Shown here piece by piece: positions 24,722 to 36,405 of a stretch of 64,000 nt of DNA. The notes beneath the pieces were generated by a model. It did not search any database. It saw nothing but the letters and a program-made list of their open reading frames with translations, and was not told where the DNA came from. The stretch spans positions 806,001-870,000 of the forward strand of contig RCSZ01000004.1 of the NCBI GenBank assembly GCA_014898425.1. Direction: 5' to 3'. The position numbers and the translations under genes were made by a program. Origin of the DNA: Botryotinia globosa. Lineage: Eukaryota; Ascomycota; Leotiomycetes; Helotiales; Sclerotiniaceae. Every line of letters begins with the position of its first letter. Position 1 is the first letter of the stretch.

Positions 24722-27400
24722 ACAAGACAAATGCCAACCACAGTAGACTTTATCTACCGTCTGTCAAGCGTGTGATACCGATAATGGAGTGGGAGTTAGA
24801 TATGGAGATGAAGAATTGACAGACGGTCGAGATTATAAATACTCGATGTGGTGTTGAACTTACATATGAATGAAAATGGGGCGCAAAGAGTATTGAAGAA
24901 ATGAATTGATATCGTTAGGTAGTTGTTGGAGCGGATGTTATGTGATGAACTAGCAGGGAAGGAACAATTCTCCTACCTGTTGTCACGGTAAGGAGCGATC
25001 AAGGGTGCTACTACCCAGACGAGAAGAAGGAATGTTGCAGCCCCCAAGCAAGACACCGACTATCACGGACGCAACCATTTCATTCCCAAACTCCTAGGTA
25101 AAATGCTTATATCGTGACAATAACAAGTACTGACGATCCCGGCATCTGTCAATACGATACCTACTACGAGGGACCTAGTACACAGCACAGCACAGCAAGG
25201 CAAAGCCGCAAACACGAATTCCAAGTTTGAGCACACGACATCATCGTTCACCGCACAGATCACCACATTCTCCAAGCTGCTGCTGATCGCGCGAGGATCT
25301 TTTGTTCCAGAGGGTGAAAGGACGGCTCGCGGCGAGCTCTAGAGTTTCCCACGATGATCAATTCCCGAGTCGAGTTTTTGTCGTTGATGATGATATCTGA
25401 TGAGGGGTGCTCCACTCTTCCTGTTTCACGGCGGATGGAAAAGAAAGTGGACATGGAACTGTGAAGATGGTCGAGTCGAAATTGCGACTACGCAGGTTGA
25501 CTGACGGGCTTTCTCATTATCGCCGATTTTCTTGAATGGTGTCGACGTACTTCAATTCATGTGACGAGAGACGAGAGATCTCGGATTCGCAGATTCGTAA
25601 TGCTCAGATGATTTGAAATTACAAACCAAAGAGAGGTTCTTCAACGCATCACATGATCAAAAAGGGTACTGGCGAGAAAGAAGAGTAAGTGATGTAAGAG
25701 AACAAGGGATATGTGAAAGTTGGAAACAAGACAGTGAATACCTACTTATCGGAACATTTTCTTCTCTCGGATATCCATGGTGGTAATATTGATACAGTAG
25801 CGGCTTCTTAATATAAGTTCTTATCATTTCAGCCTTTTGACAACGGGATCTCTAGATACTGATTCCGATTGGGTAGATTGATGAGGAGGATGAACATCAA
25901 ACAACTATTGAACCTGTTGGAATATGATGAACTGACTCGATTTGCCATGATTGGAAAATTTGATTGACTCGAAAGTCAAGTCAGATTGCTGAAAGTCTCA
26001 TTTGGCGGGATTGACATGATAGTAGTTATATATTATTGCTTTTTGGACAAGTTTTGAAGTATGTATTACGCACTCAATTAAATAATATAAATACCTAGGT
26101 ATAGTCTCCCGACAATTGGAGTCTTCGGACCCAATCTACCCAATGTCTTGAAAAAGAATGGGAGTGGTTTGATTACCCAAGAATCAAGAATCGAATTGGA
26201 AATTGGAAATGAGCATTTCCTTTCAGAAGAGCGGAAGGTTTCGTGGCTTCCTCGAAAAATAAAGATTCCATGTTGAAAAAACAAAGTGACTGGACTGGGT
26301 GACTGGACTGGGTCAGGGAAAATAGGGGACCAGAAGCACACATCGTATCGTTGCGAACAGACCACATCATGTCCCTTTAGTACATGAAAGTTTGATCATC
26401 ATATCGGTTCGCCCCGCAGCAGATATTAACTGGATTGAGCATGATGGATCCTTTTTGAAAAAGGGGTTCGTGATGCAGGTCGAATCATATCTTTGCTTTG
26501 CGGTGAGGGAGGCGTGGTGTTTCCTTTCTGTGACGTTTCATTGGTCTTGTTCGAGGAAACCATGGAAAAAGGACATGCGTGGGCCTCGAACATTTGGGAT
26601 GGTTCGTTCTGGTGATTTGGGTTTCTTTCTGGAATTGGGAAATTGTTTGGGACTGGAAGTTCGAGGTGATTTATTCCGAAATGAGGATTTCGGTTCTTCG
26701 TATTCTAGAAGGCAAAGAAAACCGGCAGAGTGGATTGTGTACAGGAACTAAGAGATGTCATTTTGAGGGGGGAGGGGATATTGAGCTGGTGTAATTTGTA
26801 AGACGTGGGACGGTGAGATGGGGGTTTGAGTTTGAGGGAACATGAGGGTGGAGGTTTGAGGGTGGAGGTTTGAGGGTGGAGGTTGGAGGTTGGAGGTGCA
26901 GGTAGAAGGAAGAAGGATGATGGTGATGGTGATGGTTGTTACTTGGGGAGTTGTGTATGTAATGTAGATGGTTAGTTGAGTATCTAGGTAGTTTTTGATA
27001 TATGAGCATGAGAATTTGATATAAAAGAGATGAGAGATGAGAGATGAGTGATGAGTGATGAGTAATGAGTGCTGAGTAATGAGTGCTGAGTAATGAATGA
27101 GTAATGAGTGCGAAGACTGAGACTAAAGATTCAATCGTATTGATTGGTTGCTATAGAGATTCGGAATCTTCAATCATATTCAACCAAGGGTTGTTTTGAT
27201 TTGACTTTACGAGTATCTACCTAGTATCTGTACAGTCAAAGTACTGAGAGGACCTAGGTAGTGTAATGATAAAATAAGTTTTATATTTTATATTTTATAT
27301 TTCATGTTTTATGTTTTATGTACTCTGTATGTAACCAGCGTAAAACTCTCGGAGCAGTAATTGGATGAACTCTATCCCCAATCTAGAAAATACGAATGAT
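24722..27400. other. Intergenic, no gene recognised
   Basis: Short open frames lack domains. Minor direct repeats occur: GGTTTGAGGGTGGA-type at 26840-26895 and TGAGTAATGAG-type at 27030-27110. TACCTAGGTA is present at 26092-26101. Confidence 0.4.
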
Positions 27401-27414
27401 TTGAAAGGGAGGGA

Positions 27415-27475
27415 GAATGAAAAGGAAAAGAAGAAGAAAAAGAAAAAGAAGAAGAAGAAGAAGAAAAGAAGGCGA
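27415..27475. repeat. Purine-only GAA-rich tract
   Basis: An almost purely purine stretch made of AAG/GAA units. Polypurine tracts of this kind can adopt triplex structures. No coding frame is associated. Confidence 0.75.
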
Positions 27476-28315
27476 GAAGTCTAGGTTAGGTTAGCTTGGG
27501 TAGAAAGTCTACGGGTTCTACGCGTTCCATGAAATCTCCCCAAAAGATGTGTGGAGGACTCGGAGGAGTAGGAGTAGGGAACACCAGGGAGGGATCCATC
27601 ATCCATGGTTTGAATACTTTTGGTGACTACCTACTACCTAGGTACCTACTACTATTGAGTAAAGTTGGAGCTCATTTGGGTAATTGGGTTAATTTGGGAC
27701 CGAAGTATTTTATGGTGGAATGTGGAATGTGAAATGTGGAATGTGAAATGTGGAATGTGAAATCCACAAAATCCACAAAATCCACTTCCCGGTAATTGTC
27801 TCTCATCCATGACTTGCATCTCAGGAGCATCTAGGGAGCATCTACGGAGTAGAGAGCATCTCGATTCTCAAAGGACATACTTTGGGTGTTTGCACGACTC
27901 ACGATACTATACACCTGGTAAGTACTCCATACGGTACTCCCATTACCGTTACCGGATCACGAACATGTATTGATTGAAGAGATGACATGAGATGATATGA
28001 TATATCTGATTTAATATATCTGATTTAATATATGTAGATGGATTTCGATAGATTTCCCTGGGATTATATATATACATACATACATACATCTACTCGGCAT
28101 TCTCGAATGAATGATATAAATAAATGTCCCTCCTCCGTACACCATGACCTTATGAGATATAAATCTGCAGAGATCAACGTGAACCCACTGCAGAAACCTG
28201 TTCCACATGAGCCAATGAATACTCGATGATGCATGGATGAATCGAGTTGTGATTGTTTTTGATTTCATTTGGATAGTGATGGTGATGGTTATCAGTTAGT
28301 GGTTATGGTAAAGTA

Positions 28316-28526
28316 ATATATGTATATGTGAATGTATGTGTGAATGTATGTGTGAATGTATGTATGAATGTATATGTGAATGTATGTGTGAATGTATGTG
28401 TGAATATATATGTGAATATATATATAAGTATATATAAATATATATAAATATATGTAAATATATATAAATATATATAAATATACATAAATATATATATAAA
28501 TATATACACAAATATACATGTAAATA
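28316..28526. repeat. TATGTGTGAATG / ATATATAAAT repeat array
   Basis: About 210 bp of alternating 8- to 12-bp units, TGTATGTGTGAA-like at the left grading into ATATATAAATA-like at the right. All minus-strand frames stay open through it as Tyr/Ile/His repeats, which is an artefact of the period and not a gene. Confidence 0.85.
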
Positions 28527-29081
28527 TATATTCCTCAGAATTCAATACATCTAATGTTCACTGCTTCATTCAACCAACAAGCTAATTACCCATTGACTAC
28601 CAAGTACACAACATTCCATCCCAAACTCAACATAATCGGAACCACCCAAAGATTCCATTTCATCCATGTACCACTCACTGTACATTCAAATCCCAAGCAA
28701 ATCGATTTCGGTTCCTTCCCTTTGGTTTCGATGGAGCACCAACCCGAGATATACCCTCAAGTCATTTCTTGTCCTGCCTGCCCTTTTCGATCTTCCTCTT
28801 TCCCGTTCATCTTATCCTCATCGGGTAACTTACTCTGTATTGGATGCAGATAATATCTCAGAGAGAACCTTAGCTACCTACCTAGGTATATGGATCAAAC
28901 TGATGGGGTCACGGGATGGGTGAATGAGTAATGGCAAGGAAAGTTTAAAATAGAAAAACAAAAGGAATTTAAACATTTTCTACGGAGAAGTGCGAGTGGC
29001 TTGTGTTGTTGGTTCGATCTAATAATAAGTGATGGTGATACTGGTACTAATGACGAAAGTCACTACTTCTTAAGTCGGGAT

Positions 29082-29400
29082 GATGATGATGGTGATGGTG
29101 ATGGTGATGGTGATGGTGATAGTAATAGTTATTCCTATTTGGCATTTCTTTGCGAGAGAAATCATTGCTTCATTGCTTCATTGCTTCATTTCAAGTCCAT
29201 AGTAATTCTTCATTTATTGCCCCCTTTACTAAATCATATATCAAAGGAAAACATTACCAAAAGACTCCTATTTAGATTATATTATTAAACCAAACCATAC
29301 TATATTATACTATACTATATCATATATATTATACTGTATTATATTATACTATACTATACCATCCCATCCCATCCCATCCCATCCCATACCATTAAATCCA
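29082..29400. repeat. Cluster of GGTGAT, ATTGCTTC, TATAC and CATCC microsatellites
   Basis: Successive short arrays: GATGGT-type at about 29082-29120, three ATTGCTTC-like units at 29162-29190, an ACTATAT/TATACTA region at 29300-29360, and CATCC units at 29360-29390. More CT-rich DNA follows to 29590. Confidence 0.75.
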
Positions 29401-29924
29401 ATCTATGTATCTCTCTCTCTCTCTACCTACCTACCTACCCACCCACCCAGTATCGACTACCTCAACTCGAAACGGTTTTCATTATCCCCTTTCCTCTTCC
29501 CTTTCCTCTTCCCCATCCTCATCCCCATCCTCATCCTCATGCCCTCTCCTCCCCTCCCCCCCCCTTCCCCTTCCCCTTCCCCTTCAATTTTATGATTATC
29601 GAACGTGAATCTCCCTCGGTCTGTATGTATGATACATGTATATCTGTATCGGTATCGGTATCTGTATCTGTCTGTGTGCGTGCCTGTGTGTGTGTACCTT
29701 GTACTATAAAAGTCGTAGGTGCTAGGTAGGTAGATATTGTGGATGGTGATGGTTCAAGTGCCTTGTAATCTAAACTAACCTTATTCAAGATTAGCTTCAT
29801 TAAGGAGTTACTTTCTGGCTTCTCTGCCCAGGTTTAATAAAATCATTAAAGCACTTTTCTCCCCTTCCCTTCCATCATTTCATCACCTCGAAGAAAGTCT
29901 CTCCTCTCTCTCCTTCCATTCTTC

Positions 29925-30001
29925 ATTCTCCCTCGATTCTCCCTCGATTCTCCCTCGATTCTCCCTCGATTCTCCCTCGATTCTCCCTCGATTCTCCCTC
30001 C
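29925..30001. repeat. 11-bp tandem repeat (ATTCTCCCTCG), seven copies
   Basis: Seven head-to-tail copies, six perfect and the last with one substitution. The array begins about 610 bp upstream of the RRM/R3H start codon, in a CT-rich stretch typical of fungal promoters or leaders. It may lie in the 5' leader of that gene. Confidence 0.9.
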
Positions 30002-30538
30002 AACCAACCCACGTCAAGCAAGTGTTGAAATCTTCTGAATACTTGTTGTCTATTCAAAGTCGATTCTCTTTTCTTCATTATAATGTCAAAGTCCTCACTT
30101 TATCTATCCTCCATTCTACAATAACCATAGGTCAATTTCACAATCTCCCAATTAACTTCTGGTCGCAATCTCCCCACAGCAAGGAGAACGAACACACACC
30201 CCCCAGTACAAAATACCTATCATCAGAACTATATATTATTCAACTACCCACATCAAAAATAATTTAAAAAAACAACAACCGCAACATAAATATCTTTAAA
30301 AACCCTCGACCAATAAAAGTCGAATATCTTATACACATCTCCCGCGAACAAATCCTCGTCTCGATTCGCGCTGAGAAATTATCATCTGAAAGTTTCTCTC
30401 TTTTTTTGGCTCAAAATCTTTGGGGGTACTATTGTGCGAACACTTCGGACTAAAGCTTTGACAAGCGTGCCCACCGGCTCCTTGCATCACAACAAACTTT
30501 TCTCTCCTCTTTCTTAACATCAAGAATATCTGCCTCTC

Positions 30539-32609
30539 ATGATGAGTCAACAGTATTCCGAGATGTTCCAGGATTATCCTCCAAACCGATCGCCAGCGAC
30601 AAGTCGAGGAGCGTATGGCAATATGACGCTTAACCGCCAATCATCGCGACAATTTATGGACAATTATCAAGCACCTCTTCAGAATGGAGCAGGACTTTAC
30701 GCTTCTGACGACGCATCACAATACAACGGAAACCAAGCCGGCTACAGAGGTCCTTCCAGCAACGTGAATTATGCCTACGAAAGTCAGACTTGGAACTATG
30801 GAGGTGCGAATGGAGCTAGCACAATGGGCACAGCAGGCCGCATGAGACCTCAACAACAACAACAAGCTCGCAGAGCTGAAATCCCATCTGTATGTTACCC
30901 CTATGTTATTTACAGATTCAATTTTGCGCGCCTCTCGAAAGGAAACTGACACTCGGTAGGGTTGGATGAATCCAGGTACTCCATCCCTCGGCGGTCCAAT
31001 CACCCAAACATCCTTACAACAGCATAACTTGTCTGGCATGTTTGAACAACCTCAGCATTCCCACCGCTCACCCCCACCCCCAAATCAGCAAAGCGATCAC
31101 GAAGAGCTAATCCCAACCGCTATCGTCATCAAAAATATTCCGTTTGCCGTGAAGAAAGAACAACTGACAGAAATGATGTCTAACATGGGATTGCCATTGC
31201 CATATGCCTTTAATTATCACTTTGACAGTGGTGTTTTCAGGGGTTTGGCATTCGCTAACTTTACTGATGCTCGCGAAACGCAACAAGTCATCGATGCCTT
31301 GAACCACATGGACTTGCAAGGACGAAAGCTCCGAGTAGAGTACAAGAAGATGCTTCCAGCTGCAGAGCGCGATCGAATCGAACGCGATAAGAGAGAAAGA
31401 CGCGGTCAGCTTGAAGAGCAACATCGCGCACCAAATGCCATCTCCACAGGTTCCCTTCATACCGCAGGATCTATGACTTCCATGAATTCCGGCCTGAGAA
31501 CCACATCCCCTTCACCTGTCAACATGCGTCAGAATGTTGCCGCCACCAATGGTACTGCTGGTTAGTGCTGATTTATTTTTCTCGCGCACAAAACTACCAA
31601 ACTAACATTCTTACAGCAGAGTACGATTTGAATGATCCAACAACGTTGAACTATTACACCGAGCTCCTCTTCTTCAAACAAGACGCCGAGAGAGAAGTCT
31701 TAACATTCGCGCCTACAGTTTCTCCTGCTGATCGAAGGATAATCCACACCTTGGCTCATAACATGGGGTTAGACCACCACTCCCAAGGACATGGCGAACT
31801 TCGTCAAGTGCAAATCGTCAAGCCCAAGCTTGCCAGCCCACCTTTGAACTCAATCCAAGCTGGATATTATAATGAATCCCAACGTCGTGGACTCAACCGA
31901 GCTGCCACCATCGATTTCAGTGAGCAGCGAGCCAATGACGCTGCCTACCAAATGCATACGCTCGGCCGACAAGGTTCCGGTCTCCTGGATATCCCAGGTT
32001 CTCCAGGGGTACGTGATCTACTTAGTGGTGATCGTAATTTACGAACCGCCAAATCGTTCGCGGACTTGCGCTCTTACACGCCATCGCCTGTACCATCGTC
32101 GGCGAGCTTCCCAGCTAATATGACCCAGAATATCGCCAGATTCCAAGGCAACGATTATGGTCTCGGATCAGTTACAGGTGGAACCCCTAACTTGACTCCC
32201 ACGTCCGCAGGACCCTTGGGTCTCAGAGAGGATGCATTCCTTGCCAACGGCATGAGTAACATGTCACTTGGTTATGATCGCCAACCCCGCTCGAACGCGC
32301 CCGGACGCATTGGTCAAGAGAGAGATAGCTACACGTCAAATGCTGGTCCTATTGGAAGCCAGCGTCCAGTCAATGGAAGCCTTGAAGATAGCAGCGCCAG
32401 AAATGGACAGAGTGCAGTTCCAGAGAGACAACCAAGAGGCCCTACGAGTGATCAATGGGGATCGGGATTTTCTCGCAACAGACAAAATGGTCATGGTAGC
32501 AAAAGCAGTGATGGTAAGTTGTCAAGATCAATAATGAGAATTTCTAGCTAACCGAATGTCAGATTCATCTGAGCGAAACGGATTCACCTCCGCATCTCGG
32601 TTCATGTAA
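30539..32609 (+). CDS. RRM + R3H RNA-binding protein, Pin4/Cip2-like
   Basis: Four exons are inferred: 30539-30889, 30960-31560, 31617-32513 and 32563-32609 (631 aa). All introns are GT...AG and every join keeps frame; the last exon encodes only 16 codons including stop. An Asn/Gln/Ser-rich N-terminus precedes an RRM at about 168-247, with RNP2 IVIKNIPF (172-179) and RNP1 FRGLAFANF (210-218). An R3H domain follows at about 328-388. The rest is disordered and Ser/Asn-rich. RRM plus R3H is the arrangement of fungal post-transcriptional regulators related to fission-yeast Cip2 and budding-yeast Pin4. mRNA binding in the cytoplasm is inferred from the family. Two adjacent ATGs (30539, 30542) could start it. 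A long, repeat-rich upstream region precedes it. Confidence 0.88.
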
Positions 32610-34230
32610 TACTCCTCGAGAGATTTACGACGTTACGAACATTAGAGCTATTGACGCGATCTATTCCCACCTACCATAACGTCAAATTACGGGCATCGGC
32701 GTTGAGTTGTCATCCCTTTTCCCTCGGCGGAAACACGTTCCCTTCCATGCGATCTTTTTCAGAGCCTCTGATTTGCCTCAAAATAGGCCCGTCAAGCTCG
32801 GCTCTTGTTACTGTAATTACACTTGTGACCTTGATCTCCCATTTGGGGGAGCCCTTGGGCTCTAGACCTATTCTTGCTCGCGGTATATACAAATTTTGCT
32901 TAATACTATCACCGATTGGCTTCCGCGAACGACGACATATAACGAACCAACTAGGATACCATTAAATCGACGGGGCAACCTTGACGATAACGCTACTATG
33001 ACCTCCTTTCGGTATCCATCAAAACTAGGATCCGGATTTTTTTAACGTCTCTGGACAATGAATCCGATAATAATAGGGGCTCGCCACACCCCTTTTCTAC
33101 CCACGATTGACGACCGTAACGTCCTGTCATGCTATCAAAATATAAAAATTACCTTGGTCAGATATTCCAGATATCGACTCAAACCAACATCGATGTCTAC
33201 TCGCTGGTTCTCGAGTTGAATTTACAGGGCTGATTGAGGAATATGAAATCATTGTACTTTAATTGTTTACTGCTCCTCTAGGTCATCGAAGTTGAAAAAT
33301 TCTTGTACTGTTGTTGCTGGGACTGTTAGTTTCAGAAGGGGGGTTTGAAGGCCATATGTGCATGTTTGATTTCGGGGTGTATGGGCTTCTGACTCCAATT
33401 GGATGAGACATGGAGGAGGACTTCAATGCACCCTTTTGCGCTTGAATTTGTGCTGCAACTGATATTATCATGTTATCACGGCGTCTGGCGGTGGGGAAAT
33501 AATAGGATATAGGGAAAACAATCACTCATCGCCTACTCTGTCTTATCATCATGTGTTTTGTGACTATTGGTGATTCTTTACTTGACACATTCCTGTCCCA
33601 AGTTGTTCTATCGAACAAATTGTAATAACTATCTGAACAAAATAGATCCCGATTGTTGACTGATTGTTAACTGTTCCTCACCGCTATTTCGATACCACTC
33701 GGGCCGGGACTTCCGCTCCGTACGGAAGGTTACTCTGCATCCGAGCCTCTTAGCTTCATATACCTACAGATGTTGAACGGCAGAAGTTGAAACATTCCCA
33801 TGTGGTTCAGGGATGTTATCGGTGATAGATGGGGGGGACTGGGACATTGGTATCCCTGAACGCTTGGGATATGAATTCTCGAGAGAGCGATAGTGTAGAT
33901 TAGGGAATACTCCGTTGATTGGATAGGATGAGATGTGCTTCATGAATCAGGTTGGGGAAATGAATCTAGAATGAAAGTTAAAGTGAGGATAGGTAGATGG
34001 TTGATTGAACTGTCGACATGAATCTTGATTGGTTGTTGGAGCTCATTGACACTTGAGGTTTCTTATCCACTCTCATGCTTTGACGTGAGGATTATGTAAG
34101 CTTGAGCTCACCCTAGCTCCATTGAAATTCAGTCAGAACTCAAATAGTTGATCGACACCTTTCCATCACATCCAACACATCTCACAAGGCCTCATTAATT
34201 TGTCGGACTTGCTCCTTTGTACAACTCAAC
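32610..34230. other. Intergenic between the RRM/R3H gene and Cwc27 gene
   Basis: About 1.6 kb of unremarkable sequence with only short, domain-free open frames. It should hold the 3' UTR of the RRM/R3H gene and the promoter of the cyclophilin gene. Confidence 0.4.
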
Positions 34231-35865
34231 ATGTCATCACTCTACAATCTCGAACCTCAACCTACTGCATCATGCATTTTACACACCACCTCTGGCGATA
34301 TCTCTCTCGAGCTCTGGGCGCAACAAATTCCTCTCGCATCTCGTAATTTCCTGCAACACTGCCTCGACGGCTATTATGATGATACAATATTTCATCGACT
34401 TGTGCCGGGCTTCATTTTACAGGGCGGTGATCCTACAGGTACTGGATCTGGTGGAGAATCGATTTACGATGGCGGCGAATTTTCTGAAGAGAATGGGATA
34501 TGGCCGATGGAGGAGCGGAAAGGTCAAAATGCGGGACCGAGAGGAGTGGGCTTTAAAGACGAGTTTCATAGCAGGATAAAATATAACAGGAGAGGATTGC
34601 TGGGGATGGCTAATGAAGGGAAAGATACGAATGGGAGTCAGTTCTTTTTGACTCTGGGGGATACACCCGAGTTAATGGGGAAGAATACGTTGTTTGGTAG
34701 GGTGGAGGGAGAGACGATATATAATTTGGCGAGGATGGGGGAGGCGGAGTGTGGAGAGGGAGAGAGACCGTTATATCCTACGAAGATTACGGGGGTGGAG
34801 GTGTTGGTTAACCCGTTTAAGGATATGGTTAGGAGAGAGAGGGTTGCGAAAATTGCGGTTCCCGAGAAGAAGGCTCCAGAAAAGAAGAAGAAGAGGAAGG
34901 CTGGGAAACAGTTGTTAAGTTTTGGGGACGAGGGGGAGGAAGGCGTCGAACAACCAGTGGTCAAGAAAAAAGCGAAATTCGATACGAGGATTGCTATGGA
35001 CGATGGAACTGTAGATAATGAACCAGAACCAGAACCCAAGGCTAAATCCGTGCCGAAAAAGAAGGCGCCTAAAGCACGATCATCCGAATCTCCTCAATCA
35101 TCACCAGAACCTGAAGCAAGAGCACCTCCTAAACCGTTGTCCAATAGAGCCGCGAAACTCGAACGAGAGATTTCTTCCTCTCCAGAGCCTCAAGTTCAAA
35201 AGGTTACCTCTTTGCTAGATCGCACCAATGCGCAAATAGCGGAACTCAAAGCATCTATGAAGCGGAATGTTCAAACAGCTCCCGAACCTGAGAAGAAGAA
35301 ATCGGCTTTGGAAGCCATGATTCCAGCAACATCCGTTCGTGGACGAAAGCGTAACGCAAATGGAAAGTCAAATCCTAGTAACGATCAAGCAGCTCTAGAT
35401 ATCCTACGAGCATTTCGAGAGAAACTGGAAACTGCACCACCTGAAAAGGAAGTGGCTAAGCCTCCCTCACATGACGAAGCTGAATCCAAACATCAGGAAA
35501 ATGGAACGGTTGATGATGAAGAAGCTGCATTGTGTGATTTGCACTTTATTGCAAATTGTCAGTCTTGTAAATCATGGGAAGCGCAAGGGGAAGAAGAAGA
35601 GGAAGAAGATTTCAATGACAAAGGGTGGATGTCTCACGCGTTGAGTTTCAAGGAGGACAAATTAGGCAAGGATCTCAGTTATAGGAAGAAAGCCGAAGAA
35701 GAGTTGGTGGTTATTGATCCTAGAGAGAAAGCTAAATCGCTGAGGGAGGAAATGAAGGCGAAAAGAGAGGCAAAGGCTGGAGGTTCGACGGGTAGAGAAT
35801 GGGATATCAAGCGGAATGAGAAATTAGCGAGAGGGTCGGCTTTGGCTGGGAGAGGAGCTAAGTAG
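34231..35865 (+). CDS. CWC27: Spliceosomal cyclophilin Cwc27
   Basis: An intronless gene of 544 aa. The N-terminal ~200 residues are a cyclophilin domain, with FHRLVPGFILQGGDPTGTG containing the equivalents of cyclophilin A Arg55, Phe60 and Gln63. At the Trp121 position the sequence reads TPELMGKN, so Trp is replaced by Glu, as in human CWC27, which makes strong prolyl-isomerase activity doubtful. About 20 extra residues (EENGIWPMEERK...) sit between GGEF and FKDEF. The C-terminal half is Lys/Glu/Ser-rich and disordered, ending in SLREEMKAKREAK, typical of Cwc27. The family acts in activated spliceosomes with Cwc22/Prp19-associated proteins in the nucleus. Confidence is high from the domain layout. 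Confidence 0.95.
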   Translation: MSSLYNLEPQPTASCILHTTSGDISLELWAQQIPLASRNFLQHCLDGYYDDTIFHRLVPGFILQGGDPTGTGSGGESIYDGGEFSEENGIWPMEERKGQNAGPRGVGFKDEFHSRIKYNRRGLLGMANEGKDTNGSQFFLTLGDTPELMGKNTLFGRVEGETIYNLARMGEAECGEGERPLYPTKITGVEVLVNPFKDMVRRERVAKIAVPEKKAPEKKKKRKAGKQLLSFGDEGEEGVEQPVVKKKAKFDTRIAMDDGTVDNEPEPEPKAKSVPKKKAPKARSSESPQSSPEPEARAPPKPLSNRAAKLEREISSSPEPQVQKVTSLLDRTNAQIAELKASMKRNVQTAPEPEKKKSALEAMIPATSVRGRKRNANGKSNPSNDQAALDILRAFREKLETAPPEKEVAKPPSHDEAESKHQENGTVDDEEAALCDLHFIANCQSCKSWEAQGEEEEEEDFNDKGWMSHALSFKEDKLGKDLSYRKKAEEELVVIDPREKAKSLREEMKAKREAKAGGSTGREWDIKRNEKLARGSALAGRGAK

Positions 35866-36370
35866 AAAATCTGTATGGTAATGGTGACAAGGAAGTGTGA
35901 TGGATGGTTCACATGACGAAATGGTCTCAAATGATATAAAGAAGGAAGATATTTCTAGTCATGATTCAAGAAGCTAAATTGACACTTCAATGGTTTCTTC
36001 CAACATGATGCAGATGATGCGACAGTGAACAATAAAAATAAATAGGCGATTTATCGAAAGATGATGAATTAGGAAGGCAGAGAAAGGAGAGCTTGGAAGT
36101 GATCTGGATCTCTTGGCAGTCCGTGGGCTCATTGCTGAACGTGGCATTCTACTGTCTATCGGGATAGTATTGAAGTAAAACCTTCTCAAAGCAAATCATT
36201 TGAATTGATATTTCAGATTTTGCAACGAAAGGTTTTGGCTAGGAGGGTTTGGGGGCTTGTTTTTATTAATAGGGGGTTGGATTTCTGGGAGATGGGTGAG
36301 TGGGAATGGAATAGGGATGAGGATGGGGATGGGGATGGGGATGGGGATGGGGATGGAGATGAATATTTAT

Positions 36371-36405
<35 letters not shown>

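Noticed and set aside
28292..28545. Three overlapping Tyr/Ile/His-repeat frames
   Set aside because: All minus-strand frames are open through one microsatellite, so none indicates a protein.
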